A DNA stretch of 64,000 bases. Origin: Lysinibacillus sp. KCTC 33748. GTDB lineage: Bacteria > Bacillota > Bacilli > Bacillales_A > Planococcaceae. How positions within the stretch are numbered: position 1 is the first letter of the stretch; every line of letters starts with the position of its first letter. Location of the stretch: contig NZ_MWSJ01000001.1 in NCBI RefSeq assembly GCF_002237755.1, positions 1-64,000 of the forward strand, given 5' to 3'. Of this stretch, positions 1-8,726 are shown piece after piece. Under the pieces are notes generated by a model. The model saw only the letters and a program-made list of their open reading frames with translations, did no database searches and had not been told where the DNA came from. Both the position numbers and the translations under genes were made by a program.

Positions 1-8
1 TCAAGGGT

Positions 9-249
9 TTCAAGATACGAGTAGTTCGAGGAAGCGATGGAGAGAGGGAAGGAGCGTACTCAAGTACGTGACTGACTGAACGACTGAAGCTGACGAAGAA
101 ATGCGATGTATATTGAAAGCCGAAGAGAGCTTCAAGACACAAGTAGTACAAGGAAGCAAACGAGTGAATGAGGGAGCGTACCTCTGTACGTGACCGATTG
201 AACGAGAGAAGCTGACGCAGTAATACGCCGTGTATTGGAGGTCGACAAT
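9..249 (+). repeat. Two tandem 122-bp direct repeats upstream of 5S rRNA
   Basis: A unit beginning ttcaag at 9 recurs at 131 with long matching stretches (for example ggagcgtac, gaagctgacg). Each unit holds a small GTAC-based hairpin. The first bases of the window look like the end of a further copy, so the array probably extends upstream. It sits in the spacer before 5S rRNA. No function is inferred beyond being a structured rrn spacer repeat. Confidence 0.8.
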
Positions 250-250
250 A

Positions 251-367
251 GTCTAGTGATGATGGCAAAGAGGTCACACCCGTTCCCATACCGAACACGG
301 AAGTTAAGCTCTTTAGCGCCGATGGTAGTTGGGGGCTTCCCCCTGTGAGAGTAGGACATCGCTAGGC
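251..367 (+). rRNA. rrf: 5S ribosomal RNA
   Basis: The segment has the conserved 5S core (ggtcacacccgttcccatac, then cgaacacggaagttaagc). Its ends, GTCTAGTGATG at 251 and CATCGCTAGGC at 357-367, pair along 11 positions with G-U allowed, which fixes both termini. Length of 117 nt is normal. It is the last gene of an rRNA operon entering from the left, followed at once by a terminator. The protein-like reading frame on the opposite strand here is an artefact. Confidence 0.97.
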
Positions 368-372
368 ACCTG

Positions 373-405
373 AAAAAAGTCGTGGATTTATTCCTCGGCT
401 TTTTT
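373..405 (+). terminator. rrn operon terminator
   Basis: Ten-base stem aaaaaagtcg / cggctttttt (one G-U) with a 13-nt loop, ending in a T run, five bases after the 5S rRNA. Confidence 0.9.
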
Positions 406-526
406 GTTTGCAGTTTTATAGAACGAGAGAACTTTCCTTCCTCAAGGTGTATAGGACGATAACCTAAGTGGGAGAATTTCTTTTTGCAAGACTAGAATGC
501 TACACAAAATCTTGAATTCAGCAAAA

Positions 527-560
527 CAGAGTTAATTTCTTAAGATTAACTCTGCTTTTT
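527..560. terminator. Probable bidirectional terminator
   Basis: Perfect stem cagagttaat / attaactctg at 527-536 and 544-553, followed by a T run on the plus strand and preceded by a short A run. It lies 38 bp beyond the stop of the minus-strand gene at 598-861 and could serve both directions. Confidence 0.7.
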
Positions 561-597
561 TATTCTCCGCAAACCGAATCTTTAACGAAAGCCACCT

Positions 598-861
598 CTA
601 ACTACGCTCACCCTTTTTTCCGAAAACAACTGATAATCCAAGAAAAATATACGGATATGATAGAAGTGTCAATTCAAGAAAGCCTAACCCGAATAATGAA
701 GAGTATTCATCTGCATCAAACATATATTTATCAATTAACAAATAACTAGATATAGACAGAATAACCAGTAATAGTCCGATCATATTAAATTTACAGATTG
801 TATAAATAGTTACTAGAATATAAATCAAACTAAGCAAAATTAAAAAGAAGAAAATATACAA
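598..861 (-). CDS. Small hydrophobic membrane protein, unknown
   Basis: Not a family I recognise. The 87 residues are mostly hydrophobic, with about three membrane segments (roughly 2-20, 26-43, 58-80) and a short basic tail. The start is uncertain: the only in-frame start is TTG at 861, but the good ribosome site AGGAGGG lies about 24 bases upstream, better placed for a GTG (or the ATG six bases on) in another frame that reaches a stop after about ten codons. Either initiation is unusual or the 5' end carries a frame error. It stands alone, upstream of the RpiR-led cluster and in the opposite direction. Confidence 0.5.
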   Translation of the reverse strand: MYIFFFLILLSLIYILVTIYTICKFNMIGLLLVILSISSYLLIDKYMFDADEYSSLFGLGFLELTLLSYPYIFLGLSVVFGKKGERS

Positions 862-1150
862 CGGTTCATAAACACTTACTACATCCCTCCTAATATTAAG
901 TAATAACTTTCCTGCCCCTGTACTTTATAATGTTCGAAACGAACAAGGGTTACCAATTATAAACAAATCCACCGTTAAAGATTAACGAAAATTCATTCCT
1001 GCTTATTGAACAAGCCCACTCGATTGGTTGAAAAGCAGCAATCTTTTAAAAAACAGCCATTTTCATTGATTTCAGAAGATATAAACAGAACTTTCAGAAA
1101 ATATATTGAATTGTGAAAAAAACTATGCTAGGCTATGTATCATGCAGAAT

Positions 1151-1164
1151 GAAGTTAAAACTTC
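1151..1164. promoter_or_regulatory. Inverted repeat, possible operator of the RpiR cluster
   Basis: GAAGTT-AA-AACTTC, six-base perfect arms, lies 30 bp before the regulator start and just after promoter-like sequence (TTGTGA at about 1115, TATGTA 17 bp later). The position suits autoregulation by the RpiR protein encoded next. This is inferred from position and symmetry only. Confidence 0.4.
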
Positions 1165-1193
1165 AAAAATAAAATAAAAAAGGATGTACTTCT

Positions 1194-2063
1194 TTGATGG
1201 GTAATCAAACAATTCACCAAGTCATTCAACATAAATACCAGGAGCTTTCGAAGAGTCAGCAGAAGGTAGCTGTCTTTATTCTCAAAAATATGCAGACTGC
1301 AGGTATTCATTCAGCTGCTTATGTGGGGGAGAGAGCAGGGGTAAGTGAAACGACAGTTATCCGCTTTTGCTACGCTATAGGATTATCGGGTTATGCTGAG
1401 TTGCAACGTGAGATTACGATGCATTTATTCAATGAAGGGAATACTAGTAGTTTGCAAAATTATTTGCAATCAAAGCAGGCGCTTTTTGAAACGCCGCGGT
1501 TTTATGAAAAAACGATGGAAAAGGATGCATCTAGCATTTTAAACGTTGCAAAGAACATTAACGAAGAAGATTTTAATCGTGCTTCCATCCTGCTGCATAC
1601 GAAGAAAAAAATCTATATTGTTGGGAATGGCTCGTCCCATTTAGCGGCACAATGGTTGTATTTTACGTTAAATATGCTGCGTCCTAACGTCGTGATTTTA
1701 GATTTTGATACTAGTGAAATCATTAGAGCTTTACAAGAAATTGATGAGGATAGTGTGGTCATTATTTTATCGTTCCATCGCTATTTTAAAGAGCCGATTC
1801 AATTTGCAGCTGAAATTCAAGAGAAACATTGTGAAATCATTGGCATTACAGATTCTAAAATTGCACCTATTACACAATATGCGACGATTACTTTTATAAA
1901 TGAACAACAAGAAATGTCTACGATTGATGCAATGCCAGCACTTATTTCATTTTTAAATACTTTAATTGCAGGTATGACTGCACAGGATCACGACTATTAT
2001 GAAAATCAACGCGTAAAATATGATGATTTCCAAAATAGCTTTTTAGCAAATCGATGGAGTTGA
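1194..2063 (+). CDS. RpiR/MurR-family transcriptional regulator (HTH-SIS)
   Basis: The 289-residue protein has an N-terminal RpiR-type helix-turn-helix (about 5-80, with GERAGVSETTVIRFCYAIG) and a C-terminal SIS sugar-phosphate-type fold (about 130-260, with IYIVGNGSSHLAAQWL). RpiR proteins sense a small metabolite through SIS and control adjacent catabolic genes. Translation begins at TTG 1194 or ATG 1197, both spaced from AAGGATG. The gene overlaps the M20 hydrolase gene by ten bases, so it is very likely the first gene of that operon and its local regulator. The ligand is unknown; an N-acylamino acid or D-amino acid derivative would fit the context, but that is inference. Confidence 0.9.
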   Translation: MMGNQTIHQVIQHKYQELSKSQQKVAVFILKNMQTAGIHSAAYVGERAGVSETTVIRFCYAIGLSGYAELQREITMHLFNEGNTSSLQNYLQSKQALFETPRFYEKTMEKDASSILNVAKNINEEDFNRASILLHTKKKIYIVGNGSSHLAAQWLYFTLNMLRPNVVILDFDTSEIIRALQEIDEDSVVIILSFHRYFKEPIQFAAEIQEKHCEIIGITDSKIAPITQYATITFINEQQEMSTIDAMPALISFLNTLIAGMTAQDHDYYENQRVKYDDFQNSFLANRWS

Positions 2064-3184
2064 ATGATATGAATCAAGTATTACAAAACTTACAGCCGAG
2101 ATTGACGGAGATTTTTACACATTTACATGAGCATCCGGAAATAAGCTGGCAGGAAAAGCAGACAACGAAGTACATCGCCAATTTATTGAAGGAGGCACAG
2201 ATGGAGCCTCAGTTATTCGAAGACATGACCGGACTGTATGTAGATATTGGGAAAGGAACACCGAGAGTCGGATTTCGTACGGATATCGATGCACTATGGC
2301 AGGAAGTAGATGATGTATTTAAGGCGAATCATTCTTGTGGTCATGATGGTCATATGACGATGGCTATTGGGACAGCACTAGCGTTGAAGGATATGGAGCA
2401 CTTGCTTCCCGGTGCAGTACGTATTCTTTTTCAGCCTGCTGAAGAAAAAGCACAGGGTGCCCGAGCATTCGTTGAAAAGGGGCTTATTGATCCTCTAGAA
2501 TACTTATTTGGTGTCCATGTTCGTCCGGTGAAAGAATTACGGGACGGAACGTACGCCCCGGCCTTGTATCACGGTGCGGCAAAGCTTTTTACGGGGACTA
2601 TTATTGGAGAAGAGGCTCATGGCGCACGACCTGAACTTGGCATTAATGCCATTGAGGTAGGGTCCGCAATTATTGAAGGTTTACAAAAAATCTGGACAGA
2701 CCCTAATGTCTCTTCGTCAGTCAAAATGACGCAATTTAATGCAGGAGGAACCTCTACAAATATTATTCCTGGGAAAGCAACATTTAGCATTGATGCACGG
2801 GCACAAACAAATGAAGTAATGGAGGCTCTCACGGATGGTGTTGAACGTGTAAAAGCATCGGTTGAAGCGATGTATGGAGCCGAAATTTCTTTAACTGTAG
2901 ATGCACATATCGTTGCAGCATTAGTGAATGATGAGGCCTTACAGCATATGAATTCCGCTATTATTGATGTGGTTGGGGAAAGCGCATGTGCTCCACCAGT
3001 CGTTACCCCTGGAGGAGAGGATTTTCATTTTTATACGTATGAGCGTCCGAACCTTAAAGCAACAATGCTTGGCTTAGGTTGTGGTGTAACACCAGGCTTA
3101 CATCATCCGAAAATGACCTTTAATCGAGAGCGGCTTATTACAGGAGTGAGCATTATTACGAGAGCAATTTTACGAGCTTTATAG
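2054..3184 (+). CDS. M20 peptidase-family N-acyl-L-amino acid hydrolase
   Basis: 376 residues, the normal length for M20D amidohydrolases. Visible are the metal-binding HSCGHDGH motif (about 94-101), the EEKAQGARAF segment with the general-base glutamate pair, the dimerisation-domain stretch HGARPELGINA and the C-terminal PGGEDFHFYTY metal site. In characterised Geobacillus clusters, a similar hydrolase next to a GNAT transferase and an N-succinylamino acid racemase removes succinate from N-succinyl-L-amino acids. That arrangement is reproduced here, so desuccinylase is the best prediction. The start ATG lies inside the preceding gene's 3' end (translational coupling). Confidence 0.88.
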   Translation: MELNDMNQVLQNLQPRLTEIFTHLHEHPEISWQEKQTTKYIANLLKEAQMEPQLFEDMTGLYVDIGKGTPRVGFRTDIDALWQEVDDVFKANHSCGHDGHMTMAIGTALALKDMEHLLPGAVRILFQPAEEKAQGARAFVEKGLIDPLEYLFGVHVRPVKELRDGTYAPALYHGAAKLFTGTIIGEEAHGARPELGINAIEVGSAIIEGLQKIWTDPNVSSSVKMTQFNAGGTSTNIIPGKATFSIDARAQTNEVMEALTDGVERVKASVEAMYGAEISLTVDAHIVAALVNDEALQHMNSAIIDVVGESACAPPVVTPGGEDFHFYTYERPNLKATMLGLGCGVTPGLHHPKMTFNRERLITGVSIITRAILRAL

Positions 3185-3229
3185 AACGAGCCGTTCATTT
3201 AGGATAAAGATATAGAAAGAAGTGATAGG

Positions 3230-4069
3230 ATGATTGATATACGAGAAATAAAGACAATCGAGCAGCTGGAACAAGTTCAGCAATTGGAATATAACATTTG
3301 GGGGATGCCTTCTATTCCCATTCATCAAACGTTAACCGCTGTGAAAAATGGTGGGATCGTTGTGGGTGCCTATGATGGTGACCAATTAGTTGGCTTTAGC
3401 TATGGCTTTTCGGGGTTTCGAGAGGGCAAAAGCTATTTGTGTTCCCATATGTTGGGGATAGAAGAAAACTACCGTTCTCAAGGAATAGGTGAAAAATTAA
3501 AATATGCCCAGCAAGCCATTGCTATAGAACGGGGCTATGATTTAATGGTATGGACCTTTGATCCGCTGGAGACACGAAATGGTTATCTTAATCTCTCCAA
3601 ATTAAATGGTATTTGTTATACGTATATAGAAAATTGCTATGGAGAAATGCAGGATGGTTTAAATAAGGGGTTACCTTCTGATCGTTTTGAGGTGAGCTGG
3701 TATATAACCTCTGATTACGTCAATAAAAGCGTTTCAATAGACGCAAAGAATGCCATACCAGTAGCTAGTTGTGTACAAAATGAACAAGGATTCCTATGTT
3801 TAGAAGTAACTGAAAATTTGAAATATAACAACGATTTATATACGCTGCCTGTACCAAAGGATTTTCAAGCATTGAAGTTGCAAGATCCGGCATTAGCATT
3901 GGACTGGCGCTTCAAAACGAGACGCTTAGTACAACAATTATTTGCACAAGGTTATGCAGCTGTTCAATTGCAACAGCAAGAAAATTACAATGAGTATGTT
4001 CTCGTTAAATTAGAAACTTTAGGACTGGAAGGGGCAAAGCAATATGAAAATAACGGAATTTACCATTAG
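3230..4069 (+). CDS. GNAT-family N-acyltransferase, probable D-amino acid N-succinyltransferase
   Basis: 279 residues. The N-terminal half is a GNAT fold: the acyl-CoA pyrophosphate loop reads [15 protein letters not shown] (about 83-97), followed by the conserved [16 protein letters not shown] stretch of the COG3375-type group. The C-terminal 120 residues form a second, less conserved domain. In the Geobacillus pathway described for the enolase superfamily, a protein of this type transfers succinate from succinyl-CoA to D-amino acids. The gene sits between the M20 hydrolase and the racemase and overlaps the racemase start by 26 bases. The substrate assignment rests on context. Confidence 0.8.
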   Translation: MIDIREIKTIEQLEQVQQLEYNIWGMPSIPIHQTLTAVKNGGIVVGAYDGDQLVGFSYGFSGFREGKSYLCSHMLGIEENYRSQGIGEKLKYAQQAIAIERGYDLMVWTFDPLETRNGYLNLSKLNGICYTYIENCYGEMQDGLNKGLPSDRFEVSWYITSDYVNKSVSIDAKNAIPVASCVQNEQGFLCLEVTENLKYNNDLYTLPVPKDFQALKLQDPALALDWRFKTRRLVQQLFAQGYAAVQLQQQENYNEYVLVKLETLGLEGAKQYENNGIYH

Positions 4070-5150
4070 ACATTTAAAGATGAAATTAAAAGAACCATTT
4101 ACAACAAGCTTTGGCACATTTGATGATAAGGATTTTTTAGTTTTAGAGGTTAAAGATGAATCAGGAACAATCGGTTGGGGAGAATCTGTCGCCTTCCACT
4201 CTCCTTGGTACAACGAGGAAACATTACAAACGAACTGGCACATGCTAGAAGATTTCTTAATTCCTCTTATTTTAAATAAAGAGCTTCAGCATCCGGATGA
4301 GGTCAATGAGCTATTTAAACCGATTCGTAAAAATAATATGGCAAAATCAACGATAGAAGGTGCTATTTGGGATATTTATGCCCAACAGACGAATCAATCT
4401 CTCGCGGCTGCACTTGGTGGCAAAAAGGACAATATTGAAGTTGGAATCAGTATCGGTATTCAAAAATCAATCGAGGACTTAGTAGCGTTAGTAGATGGTT
4501 TTGTGAATGAAGGCTATAAACGAATGAAAATTAAAATCAAACCAGGTTGGGATGTAGAAGTAATGCGTATATTACGTGAGACGTTCCCAGATGTGGCGTT
4601 TATGGCGGATGCGAACTCAGCTTATCGTCTCACAGATGCTGAAACGCTTAAACAGCTAGATGCTTTTAATTTAACAATGATTGAGCAGCCATTGGCGTCA
4701 GATGACATTATCGATCACGCAGCTTTACAAAAATTAATCGATACGCCTATCTGCTTGGATGAAAGTATCCATTCATTAGAGGATGCACGTAAAGCTGTTG
4801 AATTGGGCAGTACTAAAATTATTAACATTAAAATTGGACGTGTCGGTGGCTTAACTGAAGCTAAGAAAATACATGATTATTGTGAGGCAAATGACATTCC
4901 TGTTTGGTGTGGCGGCATGCTTGAGTCGGGTATTGGTCGTGCACATAATGTGGCGTTAACTACATTATCGAATTTTATTTTACCTGGCGATACAGCAGGT
5001 TCCAGTCGATATTGGGAAAAAGACATTATCGACCCAGAAGTTGTGGTGAAGGACGGCTTTATTGAAGTTCCTCAAAAAGCGGGTATCGGTTATGAAGTAA
5101 ATAGAGAGACGATCGACTTGTTTACAGTAGCACAGAAAACTTATAAATAA
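4044..5150 (+). CDS. N-succinylamino acid racemase / o-succinylbenzoate synthase family (enolase superfamily)
   Basis: 368 residues in the muconate-lactonising-enzyme subgroup. All catalytic positions are visible: Lys164 in a KxK motif, metal ligands Asp189 (MADAN), Glu214 (IEQP) and Asp239 (CLDES), and the opposing Lys263 (NIKIGRVGG). The numbering is almost that of the Amycolatopsis N-acylamino acid racemase. Some family members also make o-succinylbenzoate for menaquinone (MenC), and this protein may do both. The neighbours (acyltransferase and hydrolase, no men genes) favour racemisation of N-succinyl-D-amino acids to the L form. ATG 4044 overlaps the preceding gene. Confidence 0.88.
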   Translation: MKITEFTIRHLKMKLKEPFTTSFGTFDDKDFLVLEVKDESGTIGWGESVAFHSPWYNEETLQTNWHMLEDFLIPLILNKELQHPDEVNELFKPIRKNNMAKSTIEGAIWDIYAQQTNQSLAAALGGKKDNIEVGISIGIQKSIEDLVALVDGFVNEGYKRMKIKIKPGWDVEVMRILRETFPDVAFMADANSAYRLTDAETLKQLDAFNLTMIEQPLASDDIIDHAALQKLIDTPICLDESIHSLEDARKAVELGSTKIINIKIGRVGGLTEAKKIHDYCEANDIPVWCGGMLESGIGRAHNVALTTLSNFILPGDTAGSSRYWEKDIIDPEVVVKDGFIEVPQKAGIGYEVNRETIDLFTVAQKTYK

Positions 5151-5161
5151 TGTGACTAAAT

Positions 5162-5312
5162 AGAGGAGCTCAGGCTAAGAACTTCACATCCTGTGAAAAC
5201 GCCTGAATGATCAACATCGTGCTGTTGCTGGCGCTACGCTTTCACGCATAAGACATTTGTTGGCCTATAGCCTCCAGTGGATGTCACGGAATTATGCCGA
5301 GGCATAATTGAT
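5162..5312 (+). repeat. Dispersed repeat family A, copy A1
   Basis: Shares modules with the spacers at 11.8, 52.6, 56.7 and 63.3 kb: a cctcc-ggatgtcacgga block and a closing palindrome aattatgccgaggcataatt followed by gat. It occupies the whole gap between the racemase and the permease gene, ending about 24 bp before the permease start. Confidence 0.7.
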
Positions 5313-5335
5313 TTAAATAGAAAAGCAGGTGTTCT

Positions 5336-6388
5336 ATGAAAAAAAGTTGGCAGATAGGTGGCGCGTTTGTAGGATTAATCGTTGGTGCTGGCTTCGCATC
5401 AGGACAAGAAATTATGCAATACTTTACGAGTTTTGGTCTTTACGGTATAGCAGGAGGAATTGTCGCAACAATTGCTTTTGCGTTTTTAGGGATGAGTCTA
5501 GCGCAATTAGGGGCAGATTCACAAACGACATCTCATAAAGAGGTAATCTATCAAATCGGTGGGCGCTATGTTGGCGTACTATTAGATATAGTCATAACGT
5601 TCTTCTTATTTGGTGTGGCAGTTGTTATGTTTGCGGGATCAGGGTCAACGTTTGAGCAAATGTTTGGTATGAACCCGATGATCGGCAGCATTTTCATGGT
5701 AATCATTACGATTTTAACGCTGCTATTAAATGTGAAAAATATTATTAATATAATAGCTTTAGTGACGCCATATTTGATGGGGATCGTTTTTATCATATTA
5801 ATTTACTCTATTTTCACAATGGATTTAACAATTGCAGAACAGAATGTACTAGCGAAAGAGCAATCATCTGCGGCTTCCAATTGGCTAGTAGGGGCACTCC
5901 TCTATGTATCTTATAACATAGCTGCTGGTACAGCGATGCTAATTGTTATGGGGGGAACGGTTAAAGAGCGCAAGATTGCTGGTTTAGGCGGTTTTCTTGG
6001 TGGTATTATGCTCGGTGTTTTAATCATACTTATTAATATTGCTTTATTCGTTAAAATGGACGTAGTTGGTGGGACAGCAATGCCAACATTAGAGTTAGCC
6101 AAACAAATTCATCCTGTAGTGGGGATTTTAATGTCTATTGCTTTATTAGGCATGATGTACAATACGGCTGTAGGAATGCTTTACGCATTTACAGTACGTT
6201 TTATAGCGCCTGACCATAAATATTTTAAAATAGGAATTGTGGTAATTGGTTTAATAGGCTTTGTTGCGAGTTTAGTTGGGTTCACGACATTAGTTGGAAA
6301 GGTTTATTCAACAATGGGCTATTTAGGTTTTGCGTTAATTATTGCAATCATTATCTCGTGGTTACGAAAAATACCAAAAGCTTCATAA
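5336..6388 (+). CDS. YkvI-type integral membrane transporter
   Basis: 350 residues with about ten hydrophobic helices. The N-terminus (MKKSWQIGGAFVGLIVGAGF, then ASGQE) matches the YkvI family, distantly related to the APC/amino-acid transporter fold, with the characteristic GxGFASGQE discontinuous first helix. Good ribosome site agcaggtgttct before ATG 5336. It is the last gene of the RpiR/M20/GNAT/racemase cluster, separated only by repeat A1, and ends at a clear terminator. Context suggests uptake of a D-amino acid or N-acylamino acid, but the family has no settled substrate that I know of. Confidence 0.8.
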   Translation: MKKSWQIGGAFVGLIVGAGFASGQEIMQYFTSFGLYGIAGGIVATIAFAFLGMSLAQLGADSQTTSHKEVIYQIGGRYVGVLLDIVITFFLFGVAVVMFAGSGSTFEQMFGMNPMIGSIFMVIITILTLLLNVKNIINIIALVTPYLMGIVFIILIYSIFTMDLTIAEQNVLAKEQSSAASNWLVGALLYVSYNIAAGTAMLIVMGGTVKERKIAGLGGFLGGIMLGVLIILINIALFVKMDVVGGTAMPTLELAKQIHPVVGILMSIALLGMMYNTAVGMLYAFTVRFIAPDHKYFKIGIVVIGLIGFVASLVGFTTLVGKVYSTMGYLGFALIIAIIISWLRKIPKAS

Positions 6389-6401
6389 CTATGTTTTGTA
6401 G

Positions 6402-6440
6402 ATTCTCTAGTGTGATTGTACAGCACTAGGGAATTTTTTT
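6402..6440 (+). terminator. Terminator of the D-amino acid cluster
   Basis: Stem attctctagtg / cactagggaat (one G-U) at 6402-6412 and 6424-6434 followed by a T run, 14 bp after the permease stop. Confidence 0.88.
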
Positions 6441-6687
6441 GAGATTTTAGTAATAAAAATAAGATGGGAAGCATACAGTAATTGTAGGTTTTTTATTTGT
6501 GGTGGTTTTTAAAATTCTACTTTATGTAAAATAAATTCTCGAAAAATTAATTAAAATCTATATAGATGCTAGACACTGAATTTTCAGAATGCTATATTAA
6601 TGGTGTCATAGTTTTTTAATAATTAGGGAAAATAAGGGGTTGTCACCAGAATTATAGGGTGGCATTGCATATTGTTAAAACGTATGT

Positions 6688-6755
6688 CATAGAGACTGGA
6701 CGCCCTTAGGAAAGCGCTCAGTTGGAACGGAAATCAAGCACACATTATGGCAATG
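6688..6755 (+). repeat. Dispersed repeat family B, short copy B1
   Basis: Degenerate short form: gactggacgccc, then aggaaagcgctcagttgg, gaacggaaatcaa and a ttatgg-caatga tail, aligning with the other B copies. It lies in the otherwise gene-free 6441-6816 stretch upstream of the TetR gene, where I see no coding potential. Confidence 0.6.
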
Positions 6756-6816
6756 ACCAGAAACCTTTTCTAATTATAAAGAGTGATTAAGTAAAGAGTT
6801 ATAAGAAGGATGATAG

Positions 6817-7473
6817 ATGCCTATGGTAAAGAAAACATTAAAACAACGCATTGTTGACGCTTCTGTAGTGCTATTTCAGCAAGATGGCTATCACAATGTA
6901 ACTGTTGATCGCATTGTTGAATACATTGGTGCTTCAAAGGGTGGATTTTATCATAATTTTAAATCGAAAGATGAACTGTTGTATGAAATTCATGATGTAT
7001 TTATTTCGTATGTGATTAAACAGTCACAGGAGGCATATGACAAATACGAGACACCGATTACACGTTTATGTGCAATGCTGCAAACACTGACACAAGTATT
7101 TGATATGTATCAAGCACATATTACTGTTTTTTATGAAGAAAGCCGTTCATTGCCGGAGGAATATAGTGAAATTATTCATAATAAACGAGATCAATATCGG
7201 GATATTTTACAAAAAGTCATAGCGGAAGGCCAGCAAACAAAGGATTTTCGTACAGAACTACCTTGTACTATTGTAACGATGGCTATTGTCGGGATGATTA
7301 ACTGGACATATAAATGGTTTAAGCAATCAGGTCCATTAACAATGGAGGAAATTACAGAAGTATTTACGGATATGGTATTGCGTGCGATTGTCACTGAGCA
7401 AGCAAAGGACGAAGCGGTTCAATTTATGGTCAAGGAGAAGCCAGCAGAAAAGACTGGTTTTATTAATATTTAA
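6817..7473 (+). CDS. TetR-family transcriptional regulator of the leucine/acyl-CoA operon
   Basis: 218 residues. The N-terminal TetR helix-turn-helix (about 9-58) shows QRIVDASVVLFQQDGYHNVT followed by SKGGFYHNFKSKDELLYE. The remaining helices form the ligand-binding domain, with an MVLRAIV segment typical of FadR/YsiA-like members that bind acyl-CoA. It directly precedes the acyl-CoA dehydrogenase operon, and a palindromic site fills the gap, so it probably represses the operon and is relieved by an acyl-CoA such as isovaleryl- or methylcrotonyl-CoA (inference). Translation can start at ATG 6817 or 6823; AAGGATG is better spaced for the first. Confidence 0.88.
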   Translation: MPMVKKTLKQRIVDASVVLFQQDGYHNVTVDRIVEYIGASKGGFYHNFKSKDELLYEIHDVFISYVIKQSQEAYDKYETPITRLCAMLQTLTQVFDMYQAHITVFYEESRSLPEEYSEIIHNKRDQYRDILQKVIAEGQQTKDFRTELPCTIVTMAIVGMINWTYKWFKQSGPLTMEEITEVFTDMVLRAIVTEQAKDEAVQFMVKEKPAEKTGFINI

Positions 7474-7495
7474 TACAAACCGACTGGTCGGTATT
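7472..7495. promoter_or_regulatory. Probable TetR operator
   Basis: ACCGAC-TG-GTCGGT at 7479-7492, flanked by aatac and gtatt, gives a long dyad of the type bound by TetR regulators of fatty-acid genes. It starts inside the regulator's stop codon and lies about 65 bp before the acyl-CoA dehydrogenase start, where the operon promoter should be. Confidence 0.7.
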
Positions 7496-7560
7496 CATTT
7501 ATTACAGCTGTCATCTGAACGAAATCTGCTATGGCAAATTAAACATTAGGGGGACTGGGG

Positions 7561-8703
7561 ATGAACTTTGAACTAACGAAAGAGCAAGAGATGATTCGAG
7601 ATATGGTACGTGACTTTGCTGAAAAAGAAATTAAACCGTATGCTCGTGAGGTTGACGAGACATCGACGATGAGAATAGAGAGCTTTAAAAAGATGGCAGA
7701 GCTAGGCTTATTAGGGATCCCGTTTCCTGAAGAGTACGGCGGTTCAGGCGGAGATACTGTTTCCTATGCACTTGCTGTTGAAGAAATCGGCCGTGCGTGT
7801 GGCGGTACAGGATTAAGCTATGCAGCAGCAGTTAGCTTAGGTGCTTCGCCTATTTACAATTTCGGCACAGAGGAGCAAAAGCAAGAATGGCTTGTTCCGT
7901 TAGCGAAGGGGGAAACATTAGGTTCGTTTGGTCTAACAGAGCCAAATGCAGGTTCAGATGCTGGTGGAACACTTACAACAGCTGTAATTGATGGTGATGA
8001 TTACATCATTAATGGTGAAAAATGCTGGATCACAAACGCGGGCTTTGCACGCCAAATTATTGTGACAGCAGTGACAGGTAAACGTGAAGATGGTAAAAAA
8101 ATTATCTCATCTATCATTGTACCAACTAACACTCCTGGCGTAACGATCAACTGCAATTACGACAAAATGGGTGTACGTGGCTCCAATACATGTGAGATTA
8201 TTTTGCAAAATGTTCGTGTACCAAGGGCTAATCTTTTAGGGGATGAAAAACGTGGATTTAGCCAATTTTTAAATACGTTAGACGGTGGGCGTATTTCCAT
8301 TGCTGCATTATCAGTAGGAATTGCACAGGCAGCTTATGAGAAAGCATTAAAATACGCTAAAGAACGTGAACAATTTGGTGCACCTATATCAAAACTTCAG
8401 GCAATACAATTTAAATTAGCCGATATGGCAATGGAGATAGAGCTTGCACGTACGTTAGTACATAAGGCGGCATGGCTTAAAGATCAAAAGAAACCATTCG
8501 GGAAGGAAGCGGCAATGGCAAAATTATTCGCCTCTGAAATGGGCTTCCGCACTTGTAATCAAGCAATTCAAATTCACGGTGGTTCAGGGTATATGAAAGA
8601 ATACGATGTAGAGCGTCATCTACGTGACATTAAGTTAATGGAAATCGGTGAGGGTACCTCTGAAATTCAACGTCTCGTTATTTCTCGTCTAATTGGTTGC
8701 TAA
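7561..8703 (+). CDS. yngJ: Acyl-CoA dehydrogenase, YngJ-like (isovaleryl-CoA-type pathway)
   Basis: 380 residues, full-length FAD acyl-CoA dehydrogenase with the LTEPNAGSDAGG FAD/substrate signature (about 125) and the C-terminal IQIHGGSGYMKEY signature. It heads the operon encoding the later steps of leucine breakdown, so oxidation of isovaleryl-CoA to 3-methylcrotonyl-CoA is the expected reaction. One caution: a glutamate is present at the GEGTSE position (Glu364), as in short/medium-chain enzymes, whereas the vertebrate isovaleryl-CoA dehydrogenase uses a glutamate elsewhere and has alanine at this point. Substrate preference is therefore not proven by sequence. Ribosome site aggggga precedes ATG 7561. 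Confidence 0.88.
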   Translation: MNFELTKEQEMIRDMVRDFAEKEIKPYAREVDETSTMRIESFKKMAELGLLGIPFPEEYGGSGGDTVSYALAVEEIGRACGGTGLSYAAAVSLGASPIYNFGTEEQKQEWLVPLAKGETLGSFGLTEPNAGSDAGGTLTTAVIDGDDYIINGEKCWITNAGFARQIIVTAVTGKREDGKKIISSIIVPTNTPGVTINCNYDKMGVRGSNTCEIILQNVRVPRANLLGDEKRGFSQFLNTLDGGRISIAALSVGIAQAAYEKALKYAKEREQFGAPISKLQAIQFKLADMAMEIELARTLVHKAAWLKDQKKPFGKEAAMAKLFASEMGFRTCNQAIQIHGGSGYMKEYDVERHLRDIKLMEIGEGTSEIQRLVISRLIGC

Positions 8704-8726
8704 TCATCTTAACTAGGGGGATTTTC

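Noticed and set aside
132-359. 75-codon ORF antisense to 5S rRNA
   Set aside because: It is opposite the 5S gene and the spacer repeat.
5329-5538. 69-codon ORF at the permease start
   Set aside because: Out-of-frame shadow of the YkvI-type permease gene.
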